From Corythucha ciliata (Eukaryota > Arthropoda > Insecta > Hemiptera > Tingidae), in the NCBI GenBank assembly GCA_038030265.1, contig CM075937.1, forward strand, positions 682,001-746,000: 64,000 nucleotides of DNA. The letters run 5' to 3'. This document shows, in pieces, positions 37,016-46,558 of this stretch. How positions within the stretch are numbered: position 1 is the stretch's first letter; each line of letters starts with the position of its first letter. The position numbers and the translations under genes are program-made. A model generated the notes under the pieces. That model worked only from the letters and a program-made list of their open reading frames with translations, was not told the origin of the DNA and did no database searches.

Positions 37016-37289
37016 GTTGTTGCATGAGTGCTTGCACCTTATCGTCCATCTCTTCCAATGCTAAATTGGCAGCGCCCAATACAAGATCCTCGACCATTTT
37101 TTGATCTGCTTTATTCAATAGAGATTCATCTATTGAGATAGCGCGTAGTTTTTTATCTCCACCCACAGTTACTTTGACCAGTCCAGCGCCTGTTTCTTTG
37201 GTTATCGTCAGTTGATCTGCTTCTTTTTTGATCGCTTCCATTTTTTCTCGTACCTGGTCCATTTGGCCAAATAGCTTTTTTATATCCAT
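36999..37289 (-). CDS. ybaB: YbaB/EbfC family nucleoid-associated protein
   Basis: The 96-residue protein matches the family in full: MDIKKLFGQMDQVREKMEAIKKEADQL as the N-terminal helix, ETGAGLVKVTVGGDKKLRAISIDESLL as the central sheet, and a C-terminal helix with ANLALEEMDDKVQALMQQ. YbaB dimers bind DNA and help organise the nucleoid, often encoded near dnaX/recR, which are not seen here. It overlaps the glycosyltransferase gene by 17 bp. Confidence 0.88.
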   Translation of the reverse strand: MDIKKLFGQMDQVREKMEAIKKEADQLTITKETGAGLVKVTVGGDKKLRAISIDESLLNKADQKMVEDLVLGAANLALEEMDDKVQALMQQHAGIL

Positions 37290-37339
37290 GCTATACTATT
37301 AAATTAAAGATTAAAAATACTATTATAGATCTTTTTTGA

Positions 37340-37455
37340 AATGCGCTTATGCTGAGGAATTTGTAGGAGAGACGGCGCGCAAAACCGGAGCCTACTGGAT
37401 GTACGTGAGGATTTGAGCACCAGATCGACGAGCAAATTCCCAGCATAAGCGCATT
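37340..37455. repeat. Palindromic element, family 2, copy 1 (116 bp)
   Basis: Arms at 37340-37363 (AATGCGCTTATGCTGAGG + AATTTG) and 37433-37455 are complementary apart from one bulged base. They enclose a core starting TAGGAGAGACGGCGCG and including TACTGGATGTACGTGAGG. The core resembles the one at 61.65 kb, although the arms differ. It lies between the downstream Dcu-like gene and ybaB and could form a long RNA hairpin. Confidence 0.7.
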
Positions 37456-37469
37456 GCAAAGCAAGTCGA

Positions 37470-38633
37470 CTATTTTTTTTTATATGGCTGCACGATATGG
37501 CCTATCCAACCCTTTAGAGGCGCTAGGCTATGTCCTACAACCAACCATAGTGCAAGGGTTACCATGGCGCAATGTTGCGCTACCAGCAGTCCCGTAAAAA
37601 GCCAAATCAGAATGGGCATATCTATCAAAAGCATAGATAAGGCTGCTACTACGTAAAAACCATAACCGGCGGTACCATTAGCTACCATTTGTATGCAATG
37701 CGCTTGATCATGGCTGATTAGACTATCTAACAACCAAGTTAGCCCTAAAAAGATAAAAAACTGCTGAATGCCTAATTTAAATCGATGGGTTTGCAAAATC
37801 TTAGCAGGTTTTACCTTAAACCACAACATCACTACTGCTGCAATGGAAAGCATGGTTAAAGCAAAAAATATAGGCAAGCCAACTGGAAAAATCTTACTGG
37901 TGTAACTTAGCGCAGTTGACCTGTTCGGTGCCGCTTTAATGAGTAAAAATAGCAATTCGGCCAGTAGCAAGAGTAAAAAAGTAATTTGTACCTTATTCCT
38001 TGATGGTGTGGTAAGTTGCCTACCATCATGCGTCGCCTCCTTACGCCATCTACATAGCTTTATGATCCATTGGTCTGGTATACATCCAGCCAATAGGCTA
38101 CTCGTTGTGGTTATGCCAATTGTGATGGCAACTACTATTCCTACTAAGTCCAGTATAGGTAATCCACTCTTGCCTGCTACCACGATTAGTGATAGACCTG
38201 AAATAGATAGAGGGCTAGCGAGCAACGCCATATGTCCAGCGATGGCAAGTGCAGCCAGTAGCCGCGGTTTTCTGCTATATCGCGCATGTTCTTCGCATTT
38301 CCATTGATGCAACCACTGTGCATCTCCTGTTAAAAAAACCAATCCATAGCACAACAAGGCAATGAAAAGTCCATAACGATGATGGATCTGCGCTGTATAA
38401 GCGCTGCATTTGCTTGCCAATAGATCAAAAAAGCCAGTTGCCTCTAGGGTAGCCATTAGCAGCAACCAGGTTGCTTGCAGGAGTATTAAGTCATTAGGAG
38501 GAGCAGCCGGTGGTGTTGAAAAGATTAACACGCCTAGTCCTAGCCCACTCAATAAGCCAAGCGAAACCCCACCTAAGCGCAAACCTATTAGCAGCACCAA
38601 TAGGAGCATCGGCCATCCAATTGTAACCATCAT
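37470..38633 (-). CDS. Divergent Dcu-type C4-dicarboxylate transporter paralogue
   Basis: The 387-residue, about ten-helix membrane protein resembles its upstream neighbour (DcuA/B family) in order and in key stretches: a start LLLVLLIGLRLGGVSLGLLSGLGLGVLIF, then AAPPNDLILLQATWLLLMATLEATGFFDLL, and ALLASPLSISGLSLIVV near 130-150. It is about 50 residues shorter and less conserved. DcuA/B proteins exchange C4-dicarboxylates such as fumarate, succinate and aspartate. This copy may have a shifted substrate or be decaying. It starts 29 bp after dcuB. Confidence 0.68.
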   Translation of the reverse strand: MMVTIGWPMLLLVLLIGLRLGGVSLGLLSGLGLGVLIFSTPPAAPPNDLILLQATWLLLMATLEATGFFDLLASKCSAYTAQIHHRYGLFIALLCYGLVFLTGDAQWLHQWKCEEHARYSRKPRLLAALAIAGHMALLASPLSISGLSLIVVAGKSGLPILDLVGIVVAITIGITTTSSLLAGCIPDQWIIKLCRWRKEATHDGRQLTTPSRNKVQITFLLLLLAELLFLLIKAAPNRSTALSYTSKIFPVGLPIFFALTMLSIAAVVMLWFKVKPAKILQTHRFKLGIQQFFIFLGLTWLLDSLISHDQAHCIQMVANGTAGYGFYVVAALSMLLIDMPILIWLFTGLLVAQHCAMVTLALWLVVGHSLAPLKGWIGHIVQPYKKK

Positions 38634-38662
38634 ATAATATAATATATTAAGTAGGATTTAGA

Positions 38663-39970
38663 TTATAAACCGCCGGTATAAACCAGTAAAAACCCGATGC
38701 CAATTGCGCCAGCAATCGAAACCAAACCTGGTAACATAAAACTATGGTTAAAAACAAACTTACCAATCCGGGTACTGCCTGTAGTATCTAAATGAATGGC
38801 AGCCAGCATGGTTGGATAAATAGGGATGATAAAAACACCATTTACGGCTGCGGCAGAAGCCAATAATATTTTAGGGGGAATCCCTAATGCGATGCCCAAT
38901 GGGAATATCGCTTTAACTGTAGTGGCAGAACTCCCTATAATAGAAGCCATAAAGAGTAAAACAATAGAAAATTGCCAGGGTTCAGAAAGATAGGTTGCTA
39001 TAAATTGTAGTAAAACCGGTTGATTGCTTTCCACAAAAGTACTGCTCAACCAAGCAATGCCTAAAATAGAAAACATGCCTTGGACGCCAGCAGTAAATGC
39101 TTTGCCCTGCGTAATAGCATGAGGTGCAATGCGGCATAGCAACATAATAATTGCCGCAGTAGATAGCATCACAATAGGCATAATATAACCAGATGGCAGC
39201 AGTACTTTTGCACCATTTACTTCCCAGCAAGGGCGTAAAGAGGGCACCGCATCTATTAAAACCGTAGCCAAGCTACCCAGTAAGAAACAAACAATCGAAA
39301 GCTTGGCTATCCCAGCACCACGCGGCAGAAGCGTGGTGCTGTCAGCCATGGCTGCTGCAGCTTTTTCTGTAGTGGTTACACTCTTTGGCATCGTTTTACC
39401 CAATAGACTGGTTACAAATGTGGCCATTAGTAATCCCCCAATGGTTGAAGGAATGATAATTTTAAAAATGGTCACCATTTCTAGTCCAGCTCCTCTTAAA
39501 ATGCCGCTTAACATAACCATTATAGAAGAAATAGGGCTAGCCAGTGCACCGTGCAAAGCTGCAATAACAGAAAGCGATAAAGGACGTTCCGGTCGAATCC
39601 CTACTTCCTTAGAAACCTCTGCAATAACAGGAAGAATAGAGTAAGCAATATGGTTGGTACCCCCTAAAAAGGTAATCGCATAGGTGACCATAGGGCTAAT
39701 ATATATAATGCTGCGGGGATGCTTTCGGATACACAACTCTGCCAGTTGAACCAAATAGTTCAAGCCACCTGCAGCCTCTATTGTACCCACTGCGGCAACT
39801 ACTGCAGCAATACAAAGCATGATTTGAAAAGGAGGATCTGCTGGCGTTGCATTTAAAACCAGCATAAACAACCATACACCCAAGCCCCCCAGCATACTAA
39901 GGCTGATGCCTTGTAACCGAGACCCCAAAAAAGAAGCGAGCAAGAGTATACTTAACCCTATAAGCAGCAT
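38663..39970 (-). CDS. dcuB: Anaerobic C4-dicarboxylate transporter DcuA/DcuB family
   Basis: The 435-residue protein, about 11-12 helices, shows the family markers RLQGISLSMLGGLGVWLFMLVLNATPADPP near the start. VVAAVGTIEAAGGLNYLVQLAE, TYAITFLGGTNHIAYSILPVIAEVSKEVGIRPERPLSLSVIAALHGALASPISSIMV and IIGSSATTVKAIFPLG follow. It probably exchanges dicarboxylates across the inner membrane, a route for host carbon and aspartate. It is followed by a shorter paralogue on the same strand, likely one operon. Confidence 0.88.
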   Translation of the reverse strand: MLLIGLSILLLASFLGSRLQGISLSMLGGLGVWLFMLVLNATPADPPFQIMLCIAAVVAAVGTIEAAGGLNYLVQLAELCIRKHPRSIIYISPMVTYAITFLGGTNHIAYSILPVIAEVSKEVGIRPERPLSLSVIAALHGALASPISSIMVMLSGILRGAGLEMVTIFKIIIPSTIGGLLMATFVTSLLGKTMPKSVTTTEKAAAAMADSTTLLPRGAGIAKLSIVCFLLGSLATVLIDAVPSLRPCWEVNGAKVLLPSGYIMPIVMLSTAAIIMLLCRIAPHAITQGKAFTAGVQGMFSILGIAWLSSTFVESNQPVLLQFIATYLSEPWQFSIVLLFMASIIGSSATTVKAIFPLGIALGIPPKILLASAAAVNGVFIIPIYPTMLAAIHLDTTGSTRIGKFVFNHSFMLPGLVSIAGAIGIGFLLVYTGGL

Positions 39971-40232
39971 GAGAGCAAGTTCATTTATATTTAAAATAGG
40001 TCCTCAACGAAAAGGCTATGGCCTTACGTCTGTTACTTTAAGCGTAAAGTAAGCGAATATACATAAAACACTGCAAATAATATACGTTTAACGAAAATTA
40101 AAAATCAAAAAATAGACCCGCTAAGTTGCCTCCATTGCTTGAACAGATTTTTTTGTTTTTTATAAATATTTTACTATAATAACCATCGGGTGTTTAGAAA
40201 ATGATCATTTATTCTTTAAAGAATTATGAAGC

Positions 40233-42134
40233 ATGTACGACGGCAATAAATGGTTTCGTTTAATGACCATTTACGTAGGGTCTTTCTTATTTGTTACTGC
40301 TTGTAGTAAATATAGCCGTAACCCTATGCTTTCTCATTCTTATGATCCCACTAGAAACCAGGTCCCTCTTAATGCCCGTGTAGATAATCTAGATTATGAG
40401 CAAATTAAAAATGGCAATATTAGTCAGTCTGATTTATCTGCCGTTCCTTGGCCTAAGGTTAATTGCGCTGAAATTGATTTTTTAAAAGTTCATGATCAAA
40501 AGACGCTGCTGTGCAAAGTAATAGAAGCCAATCTACTCAATTTGTTCGAAAAAATTCTAGAACACATTAAATGTAACCCCATAAAATACCCTCCTGAAAA
40601 GGTACTATACTTAATAGCTGGCTATGGCGTTAAACCGCGAGGCATGCATATGAAGATGCCTCTGTTGATGCGGGCAGTGATTAAAGGGCATTCGGATTCT
40701 CCCCATATAGCACTGCATATGTTAAAGCTATTATTTACAACGCTTCGTCATTATGGTTTAGACGTGTGTGAGAAGGTTTTTTATCTGAGATTCGGCTCTG
40801 AACACTATACAATTATCCACGAAGCAGTAGAGTCTGTTAGATTTGAAATCATAGCGTACTTAATAGAGTTCTTTATTCAAACTAAAAAAGCGCAAGGCCA
40901 GACCAATGCTTCGATATCGGATAGCTTGTTAGATATTTTAAATGTTGAAAATAGCGCAAGGGCCACACCGTTGGAGCTGGCATTTCAAGCCTATGCTTTT
41001 TTAGGTACTCCAAGTAGTTTAAAGATACTGCAGTATTTAGTAGAGCATCTTCATTCTTTTGCACAAATAACATCCCAGTCTATATTTGCCCTTCGTGATC
41101 TAGCCGAGCGTGGCGATGGTGAGCGGTTAAAAAATACCCTAAATGTTATAAGAGAACGGTTAAAAAAAATCAATAAACTTGCGTATAAAGAGATGATGGC
41201 AAGAATTGTGAATCTACCAGATAAACATGGCCGTACCCTTTTATATTATACGGTTATATGTGAGGCAGCTCAATCCTCTAGGAAAGATACAAGCGAATAT
41301 TTAATGGAATTAGGTGCTAGTTGCACTTGTTTCGATAAAAATGGGATATCGCCTCTATTTATAGCTATTGCCTTTGGTGCGCTAGATATAGTTAACCTGC
41401 TATTGGATAAGAAATTTGCTGGCAATCTCTCATTACAGTCGGATATAAATCGTCAAGGTTATGCTGGGTTAACCCCTCTGAATTTTGCAGTTTGGTGTAG
41501 GGAAAAGGTGGTCATCTCAGTCATATCAAAATTATTTGATACTTATATAAAGTATTATAATCAGGGTGTGCATTATAAGCCTTTGAATAATGCTGCTTTG
41601 ATAGGAAAAGTCGATGGTAATGTGGTGAACGCATTACTAAATGCTGGCGCTAGTTTTTCAGTACCAAATAACGTTGGTGAAGTACCTCTTGGCAAGGTAA
41701 TCAAGAATAAAAACTTTCAGATTCTGGAGTTACTGCTCAATGCTGGTGCTGATCCAGTAGCCGCCCATTTTGATGATTTTCTAGAATATATATCTGCCAA
41801 GCCTTTTTCAGCATCTGATCAGGTAAACACGATCTGGATGCTTACACTGATGGTGCAGCGGGCAATCATGTCTACAGATCAAATGGATATACACATGGCG
41901 CTTCAGTTAGCTTACAAGAATGCTGCGTCTGAAGGTCAGCGTCAGCGTGAGTCGTTGCAGTACTCGTTAGCTTTTGTGCTTAAAAATCACGGGATACCAA
42001 CTAAGATTACTACTGAATATAACAGCAAAAAAAGGCCGTTCGATGCTGATGAATGCCCTGTTGTACATACAAAGCGTAAGCGAAAAAGTATCCAGGCGTG
42101 TGATGGTTCAAGTGGTAGATCTCATGCAACCTAG
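40233..42134 (+). CDS. Large ankyrin-repeat lipoprotein with basic C-terminal tail
   Basis: The 633-residue protein has a signal segment ending FLFVTACSK, a lipobox with cysteine near residue 24. Weak ankyrin repeats cover about 130-300. Clearer ones lie at about 325-530: DKHGRTLLYYTVICEAAQ, DKNGISPLFIAIAFGALDIVNLLLDK, GYAGLTPLNFAVW and NVGEVPLGKVIKNKNFQILELLLNAGADP. The tail holds KKR at about 599-601 and KRKRK at 614-618, twelve residues apart, the form of a bipartite nuclear-localisation signal. A host-targeted role is inference; the lipobox argues for membrane anchoring instead. Confidence 0.8.
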   Translation: MYDGNKWFRLMTIYVGSFLFVTACSKYSRNPMLSHSYDPTRNQVPLNARVDNLDYEQIKNGNISQSDLSAVPWPKVNCAEIDFLKVHDQKTLLCKVIEANLLNLFEKILEHIKCNPIKYPPEKVLYLIAGYGVKPRGMHMKMPLLMRAVIKGHSDSPHIALHMLKLLFTTLRHYGLDVCEKVFYLRFGSEHYTIIHEAVESVRFEIIAYLIEFFIQTKKAQGQTNASISDSLLDILNVENSARATPLELAFQAYAFLGTPSSLKILQYLVEHLHSFAQITSQSIFALRDLAERGDGERLKNTLNVIRERLKKINKLAYKEMMARIVNLPDKHGRTLLYYTVICEAAQSSRKDTSEYLMELGASCTCFDKNGISPLFIAIAFGALDIVNLLLDKKFAGNLSLQSDINRQGYAGLTPLNFAVWCREKVVISVISKLFDTYIKYYNQGVHYKPLNNAALIGKVDGNVVNALLNAGASFSVPNNVGEVPLGKVIKNKNFQILELLLNAGADPVAAHFDDFLEYISAKPFSASDQVNTIWMLTLMVQRAIMSTDQMDIHMALQLAYKNAASEGQRQRESLQYSLAFVLKNHGIPTKITTEYNSKKRPFDADECPVVHTKRKRKSIQACDGSSGRSHAT

Positions 42135-42178
42135 TTGTATATTATATAGCAGCCTTTACCTAACTTACTATATTGCTC

Positions 42179-43633
42179 ATGTTAGTCGATATCCCACTGC
42201 TTATAGTCATAGTTTTTTTATTATCTGTTTCATTGGTAACCTTTTACGGTACTAGAAACAGGGCTACGACGTTTCGGTCCTATGCGGTAGGCAATAGGCA
42301 ATTTTCTACGGCTAACTTAGTGGCTACTGCATTAGCCACTTATTACGGTGGTGCCACATTGATGAGTTATGTGACCCAATTCTCTGATGGGCTCTTTTGG
42401 ATAAGTTGGCGGATTTTTGGTGTGATGGCTGTTTTTTTTACCCTTAGTTGGTTGGGCATGCGTATGTCGAAGTTTATTTATCATATCTCCATGCCAGAGA
42501 CAATGGGTCGTGTATATGGCCCTTATCCAAGGCTTATTACTGCTTTACTCAGCATTTGTTATTCTACTGTTGTTATTGCTATGCAAATGCATATTATGGC
42601 ACAGGGCGTAAGCGTATGTATCGAATCGGTGAGCCCATTATGCATTACGATGCTGACCACTTTATTATTTGTTGCCTATGCTATATTTGGTGGCATTCGT
42701 GCCGTTGTCCTGACCGATGTATGGCAATGTATCACTTTTTCTAGTCTTATTTGTGTTTTGGCCTGGTTTCTGTTTAAACGAACAGATTCCTCATTGGGTG
42801 AAACCATTGCCTTTGCAGCAGTCCAAAAGAAATTTGGTTTGGGCCATTTGTTTCTTTATGATAGAAAGCTAGTGGCTACCTTGCGGTACTTAGCCACTAT
42901 GGTCAACTGTATAGAACCTACTTTTATCCAGCATGTCTATATGGCTTCTAGTATTTCCCAAGTAAAGAAAATGTTCTTATATGCAGGTATTTTTGGTTTT
43001 ATTATCATGGTGTGTTACACACTAGTTGGTTTATTTATTTTTTCATGGGTACCATCCAATCTGTCAGGCATAGCAATTTGGCATTATATCATCGCGCATA
43101 CCCCTCCTTTATTAAAAGGAATTATTTGTACTTGTTTATTGGCTATGGCCATGTCCACAGCTGACTCTAGGTTGCATATCTGTGCGGTTATGATCAGTTA
43201 TGACATACTCCCTAATATATTGCCGATGCGTTTTAGAAAAAAACTTTCTTCTGATTACCATTATAAAATAGCTCATATCGCTATATTTTTTATAATGATT
43301 TTAGCGATCCCATTGGCACTTAGTAGCAGTTATTTTATTGTCGATAAAGTGGTGCTTTGGTATAGCCGTTTGTATGTACCTGTAGTGGTTGCGCCATTTA
43401 TTTTGGCGGTTTTTGGTTTTCGTAGTCCACCACGTACTGCTTTGATGGGTATGGTCGCCGGTGCACTGGCTGTTTTTGCTTGGCGGAAGTGGCTTTTGCC
43501 TCTGCTCGGTACGGGTGATGGTGTATTCCCTTGTATGTTGGTCAATGGCTTAGTTATGTTGGCTGCACACTACTTACTGCCAAAGCCAAAGTATACAAAA
43601 AAACCCAAAGATGGTCCATTGGAGCAAATGTAA
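42179..43633 (+). CDS. Sodium:solute symporter (SSS/SLC5) family protein
   Basis: From the ATG at 42179 the protein has 484 residues and about 12-13 helices; a TTG two codons earlier is also possible. TTFRSYAVGNRQFSTANLVATALATYYGGATLMSY near the start is the SSS sodium-site region. AMPET-like MSKFIYHISMPETMGRVYGPYPRLI and ICTCLLAMAMSTADSRLHICAVMISYDIL are further hallmarks. It couples Na+ entry to uptake of an unknown solute. It follows the ankyrin gene by 44 bp. Confidence 0.87.
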   Translation: MLVDIPLLIVIVFLLSVSLVTFYGTRNRATTFRSYAVGNRQFSTANLVATALATYYGGATLMSYVTQFSDGLFWISWRIFGVMAVFFTLSWLGMRMSKFIYHISMPETMGRVYGPYPRLITALLSICYSTVVIAMQMHIMAQGVSVCIESVSPLCITMLTTLLFVAYAIFGGIRAVVLTDVWQCITFSSLICVLAWFLFKRTDSSLGETIAFAAVQKKFGLGHLFLYDRKLVATLRYLATMVNCIEPTFIQHVYMASSISQVKKMFLYAGIFGFIIMVCYTLVGLFIFSWVPSNLSGIAIWHYIIAHTPPLLKGIICTCLLAMAMSTADSRLHICAVMISYDILPNILPMRFRKKLSSDYHYKIAHIAIFFIMILAIPLALSSSYFIVDKVVLWYSRLYVPVVVAPFILAVFGFRSPPRTALMGMVAGALAVFAWRKWLLPLLGTGDGVFPCMLVNGLVMLAAHYLLPKPKYTKKPKDGPLEQM

Positions 43634-43864
43634 TGATATGATATCTAAAAACTTAGTTAGTTGGTTTGCTTGAGTGCCATAAGAATACTATTGAAAATTT
43701 GAAGCATAAATACCTAAAAAATTAATAAGATTAAACCATTTTATAGCTTATTTCTAAAAAATAAGCCCCACCTTAACGGAAATTAATGAAAAAGGCATGC
43801 AACCTTACAACGATCTATTTACCTTTTTCTATCAAACAGGTGCTATAGAAACTATAGAAGTAGC

Positions 43865-45067
43865 ATGAATAAGCTATCGATGAAATCTTATATTATTGGT
43901 TTGCTTGCTATTTACATCGTAAGTTTTTGTGGAGAATTTGTCTGCATCACCTATAAATTGCACTTAGTGAGTGAGCAGAGTATGTTAAATGTATCCATAC
44001 TTATGGTAACATTTTTAGTTGGAGGTATTTTATCCGCACCACTTTCTATAATTATTTTAGATAAAATCTCTCTTGTCAATATTCTGCAGTCAATATTCTT
44101 TTTTTCTGGTGCTGTTATTATATCCACTTGCATCTCTATCAATCTCTATAGTACATTTGTAGCATCATTCCTATTAGGATTATTGTCTTCATTATTTTGG
44201 TCTGCTTTAGCAGTTATCATATCCACCATTTTTGAGGAGGCACGCCTTGAACAAGCCAATAAGTTTACACACGCTATAAGGAACATGGGGTATATAGCTG
44301 GACCATCATTAGCTGGTCTCATAAATGGCTATCTAGATCTTAAGCCTGTCTTATTTATCATAGCTTGCTTATTTTGGATGGGGATGCCATGTATCTATAT
44401 GCTGTCACCTATGTACGAAGGTTGCATAAAAAGTAAGCCAGATATAGTTGCACAAAAAATAAATCCTTTCTCTAACATATGCTTACATCTCCGTGTTTTA
44501 TTCCAATTACCAAATATGCAAAAGACCCTCATTCCAATCATGATAACCATATGTATTTCCTCCACATCCAATATAGCACTACTACATTTAATTTTAAATG
44601 TACTTCATTATAGCAAAACCATTTACGGAGTAATGGACGGGTTGATCAGTTTAGGCTTAATTGGTGGGCCGTTTTTTTTCTCTTCTCTTTTATCTAAAAG
44701 AGGGGAGCCCTTTGGCGTATGTATAGCAGCACTTATAATGGGGGGCTGTATAGCGGCTACCAGCTTATTCCATTCTATTCTTGGACTCACTACCATCTTG
44801 TTGATTTTAGGTGCTGCAAACGGATTACAAAACACTTTAATGTGGACATTTGTAATGAAAATCACTCCTAAAAAACAAAGCAATAAAGTTATGCCAATCT
44901 ATATACTGATACTGCAGTTAACTGTTCTTGTCGGGTTCTTAACGAGTTCTATAATGGATGTTAGGCACACGCGATCACTCTTGGCACTCAGTGGATGCAC
45001 TTCATTGCTATTTGGTCTATTTGGCGCAGTATTAAATTATAAACACCATAGGGTGTCTGATTCGTAG
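43865..45067 (+). CDS. Major facilitator superfamily transporter
   Basis: The 400-residue protein has about 12 helices in two halves. Features include the loop SAPLSIIILDKISLVNIL between helices 2 and 3, an N-half ending near YMLSPMYEG, a central loop and a C-half from about residue 215. GPSLAGLINGYLD in helix 5 is the MFS motif C-like segment often seen in antiporters. Substrate unknown. It is a single gene preceded by a 231-bp gap, convergent with mnmE. Confidence 0.8.
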   Translation: MNKLSMKSYIIGLLAIYIVSFCGEFVCITYKLHLVSEQSMLNVSILMVTFLVGGILSAPLSIIILDKISLVNILQSIFFFSGAVIISTCISINLYSTFVASFLLGLLSSLFWSALAVIISTIFEEARLEQANKFTHAIRNMGYIAGPSLAGLINGYLDLKPVLFIIACLFWMGMPCIYMLSPMYEGCIKSKPDIVAQKINPFSNICLHLRVLFQLPNMQKTLIPIMITICISSTSNIALLHLILNVLHYSKTIYGVMDGLISLGLIGGPFFFSSLLSKRGEPFGVCIAALIMGGCIAATSLFHSILGLTTILLILGAANGLQNTLMWTFVMKITPKKQSNKVMPIYILILQLTVLVGFLTSSIMDVRHTRSLLALSGCTSLLFGLFGAVLNYKHHRVSDS

Positions 45068-45196
45068 AGGTTGTTACACTAAAGCAGAGGTATAATAACC
45101 TGTAAAAATCACATAAATGGCGTATCTGTAATCTTTTTCGTAGACTTGCTGCAAAGTTTCTGAGACCAGTTTTTCTGCTTGTAAATCAACATTTTC

Positions 45197-46558
45197 TTAT
45201 TTTCCAATGCAGAATTTCGAAAAAATTTCTCCTAGAATTTCTTCTGTTGTAATCTCTCCTGTGATTTCACCCAGTGCATATAGGGCACGGTTTATGTCTA
45301 TAACGAGTAATTCATTGGAGCACTTTTGCGCTAATCCTGTAATAACATCGGCCAATGCCTGTTTACTTTTTTGTAACCGATCGTAATGGCGTGCATTGAT
45401 CACAATAGTGGTTAGCCCATCGCTAGGTTTTTGCGTTACCTGTTGCAAAAGCTTATCCTTAAGCGCTGCTATACCTTTACCTGTTTGTGCAGCAATCAAA
45501 AGATAGTCTTTAAAGCTTTCGAGCGCAGTAGCTGGCGCTAGATCCATTTTATTGCCAATTTTAAGTAGCGGCAAACCTGCTAACCCCCATGCAACCAAGT
45601 CGTCTTCTGCTTGTGTAAGGGTTGTATCAGATAGGTCAATTAAATAAAGCACTATACAGGCTTTGCTGCATTGCGCTTTGGTCCGTTCAATGCCTATTGC
45701 TTCTATAGTATCTGAGGCGGTTGCGCGTAACCCAGCAGTATCTATAAACCGAAACCGTATGCCATCTAAGTGTAGTGTTCCCTCAATCGTATCCCGTGTA
45801 GTACCAGCTATAGGTGAAACAATCGCCCGTTCTTCTTGTAATAATGTATTCAATAAGGTGGATTTGCCTACATTCGGTTTGCCCACAATCGCTACAGAAA
45901 CCCCCTCCTTAATCACATTGCCTAACTGAAAGCTATCTATCAACGATGTTAAAGTTGTAATAAGCTCTTCGGCTAATGTGTGTAGATCCTTTCTGTCTAA
46001 AAAAGCAATGTCTTCCTCGCTAAAGTCTAATTCTAATGCCAACATAGCTGCAAAATGGCACAATTTTTTACGTAGTGCTTGTAACGCTAAGGAAAAACCA
46101 CCACGCATTTGACGAAGGGCGGTTTGATGGGCCAGCATACTATCCGCTGCAATCAAGTCGGCTACTGCTTCTGCTTGAACTAGGTCAAACCGACCATTTA
46201 AAAAAGCCCTTTTTGTAAATTCACCTGGCTCAGCTATCCGTACACCTTGTGCGACAAACAGTTCTATCAGTTGTGCAACAATAAAAGGTGCGCCATGACA
46301 AGAAATTTCTACTGCGTCTTCTTTAGTAAAAGAATGTGGCGCAATAAAAATGGCCACTAAGACTTCATCAATGGTAACATCACCCTTTTTGATCACGCCA
46401 AAATGAATGGTATGGGAGGCCTGTTGGTTTAAATCACTCCCATAAAATAGTTGATTGACTATGCCAATGACGCCTTGTCCGGATAGACGCACTACTGCAA
46501 TGGCACTTACTCCTTGTGGGGTGGCTAGTGCAATAATAGGATGTTGGTTATGATTCAT
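45197..46558 (-). CDS. mnmE: tRNA modification GTPase MnmE (TrmE)
   Basis: The 453-residue protein has an N-terminal formyl-folate-binding domain (TPQGVSAIAVVRLSG; GEFTKRAFLNGRFDLVQAEAVADLI). The embedded G domain carries AIVGKPNVGKSTLLNTL, SPIAGTTRDTIEG, DTAGLR and GNKMDL. The C-terminus FCIGK carries the essential cysteine. With MnmG it modifies U34 in tRNAs. Its start overlaps the truA end by 11 bp, an uncommon but clear pairing. Confidence 0.96.
   Translation of the reverse strand: MNHNQHPIIALATPQGVSAIAVVRLSGQGVIGIVNQLFYGSDLNQQASHTIHFGVIKKGDVTIDEVLVAIFIAPHSFTKEDAVEISCHGAPFIVAQLIELFVAQGVRIAEPGEFTKRAFLNGRFDLVQAEAVADLIAADSMLAHQTALRQMRGGFSLALQALRKKLCHFAAMLALELDFSEEDIAFLDRKDLHTLAEELITTLTSLIDSFQLGNVIKEGVSVAIVGKPNVGKSTLLNTLLQEERAIVSPIAGTTRDTIEGTLHLDGIRFRFIDTAGLRATASDTIEAIGIERTKAQCSKACIVLYLIDLSDTTLTQAEDDLVAWGLAGLPLLKIGNKMDLAPATALESFKDYLLIAAQTGKGIAALKDKLLQQVTQKPSDGLTTIVINARHYDRLQKSKQALADVITGLAQKCSNELLVIDINRALYALGEITGEITTEEILGEIFSKFCIGK

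Noticed and set aside
45068..45196. In-frame open stretch after the mnmE stop (AEKLVSETLQQVYEKDYRYAIYVIFTG)
   Set aside because: It looks protein-like and faintly like a nuclease-family C-terminus, but it is about 40 codons with no start and no firm match.
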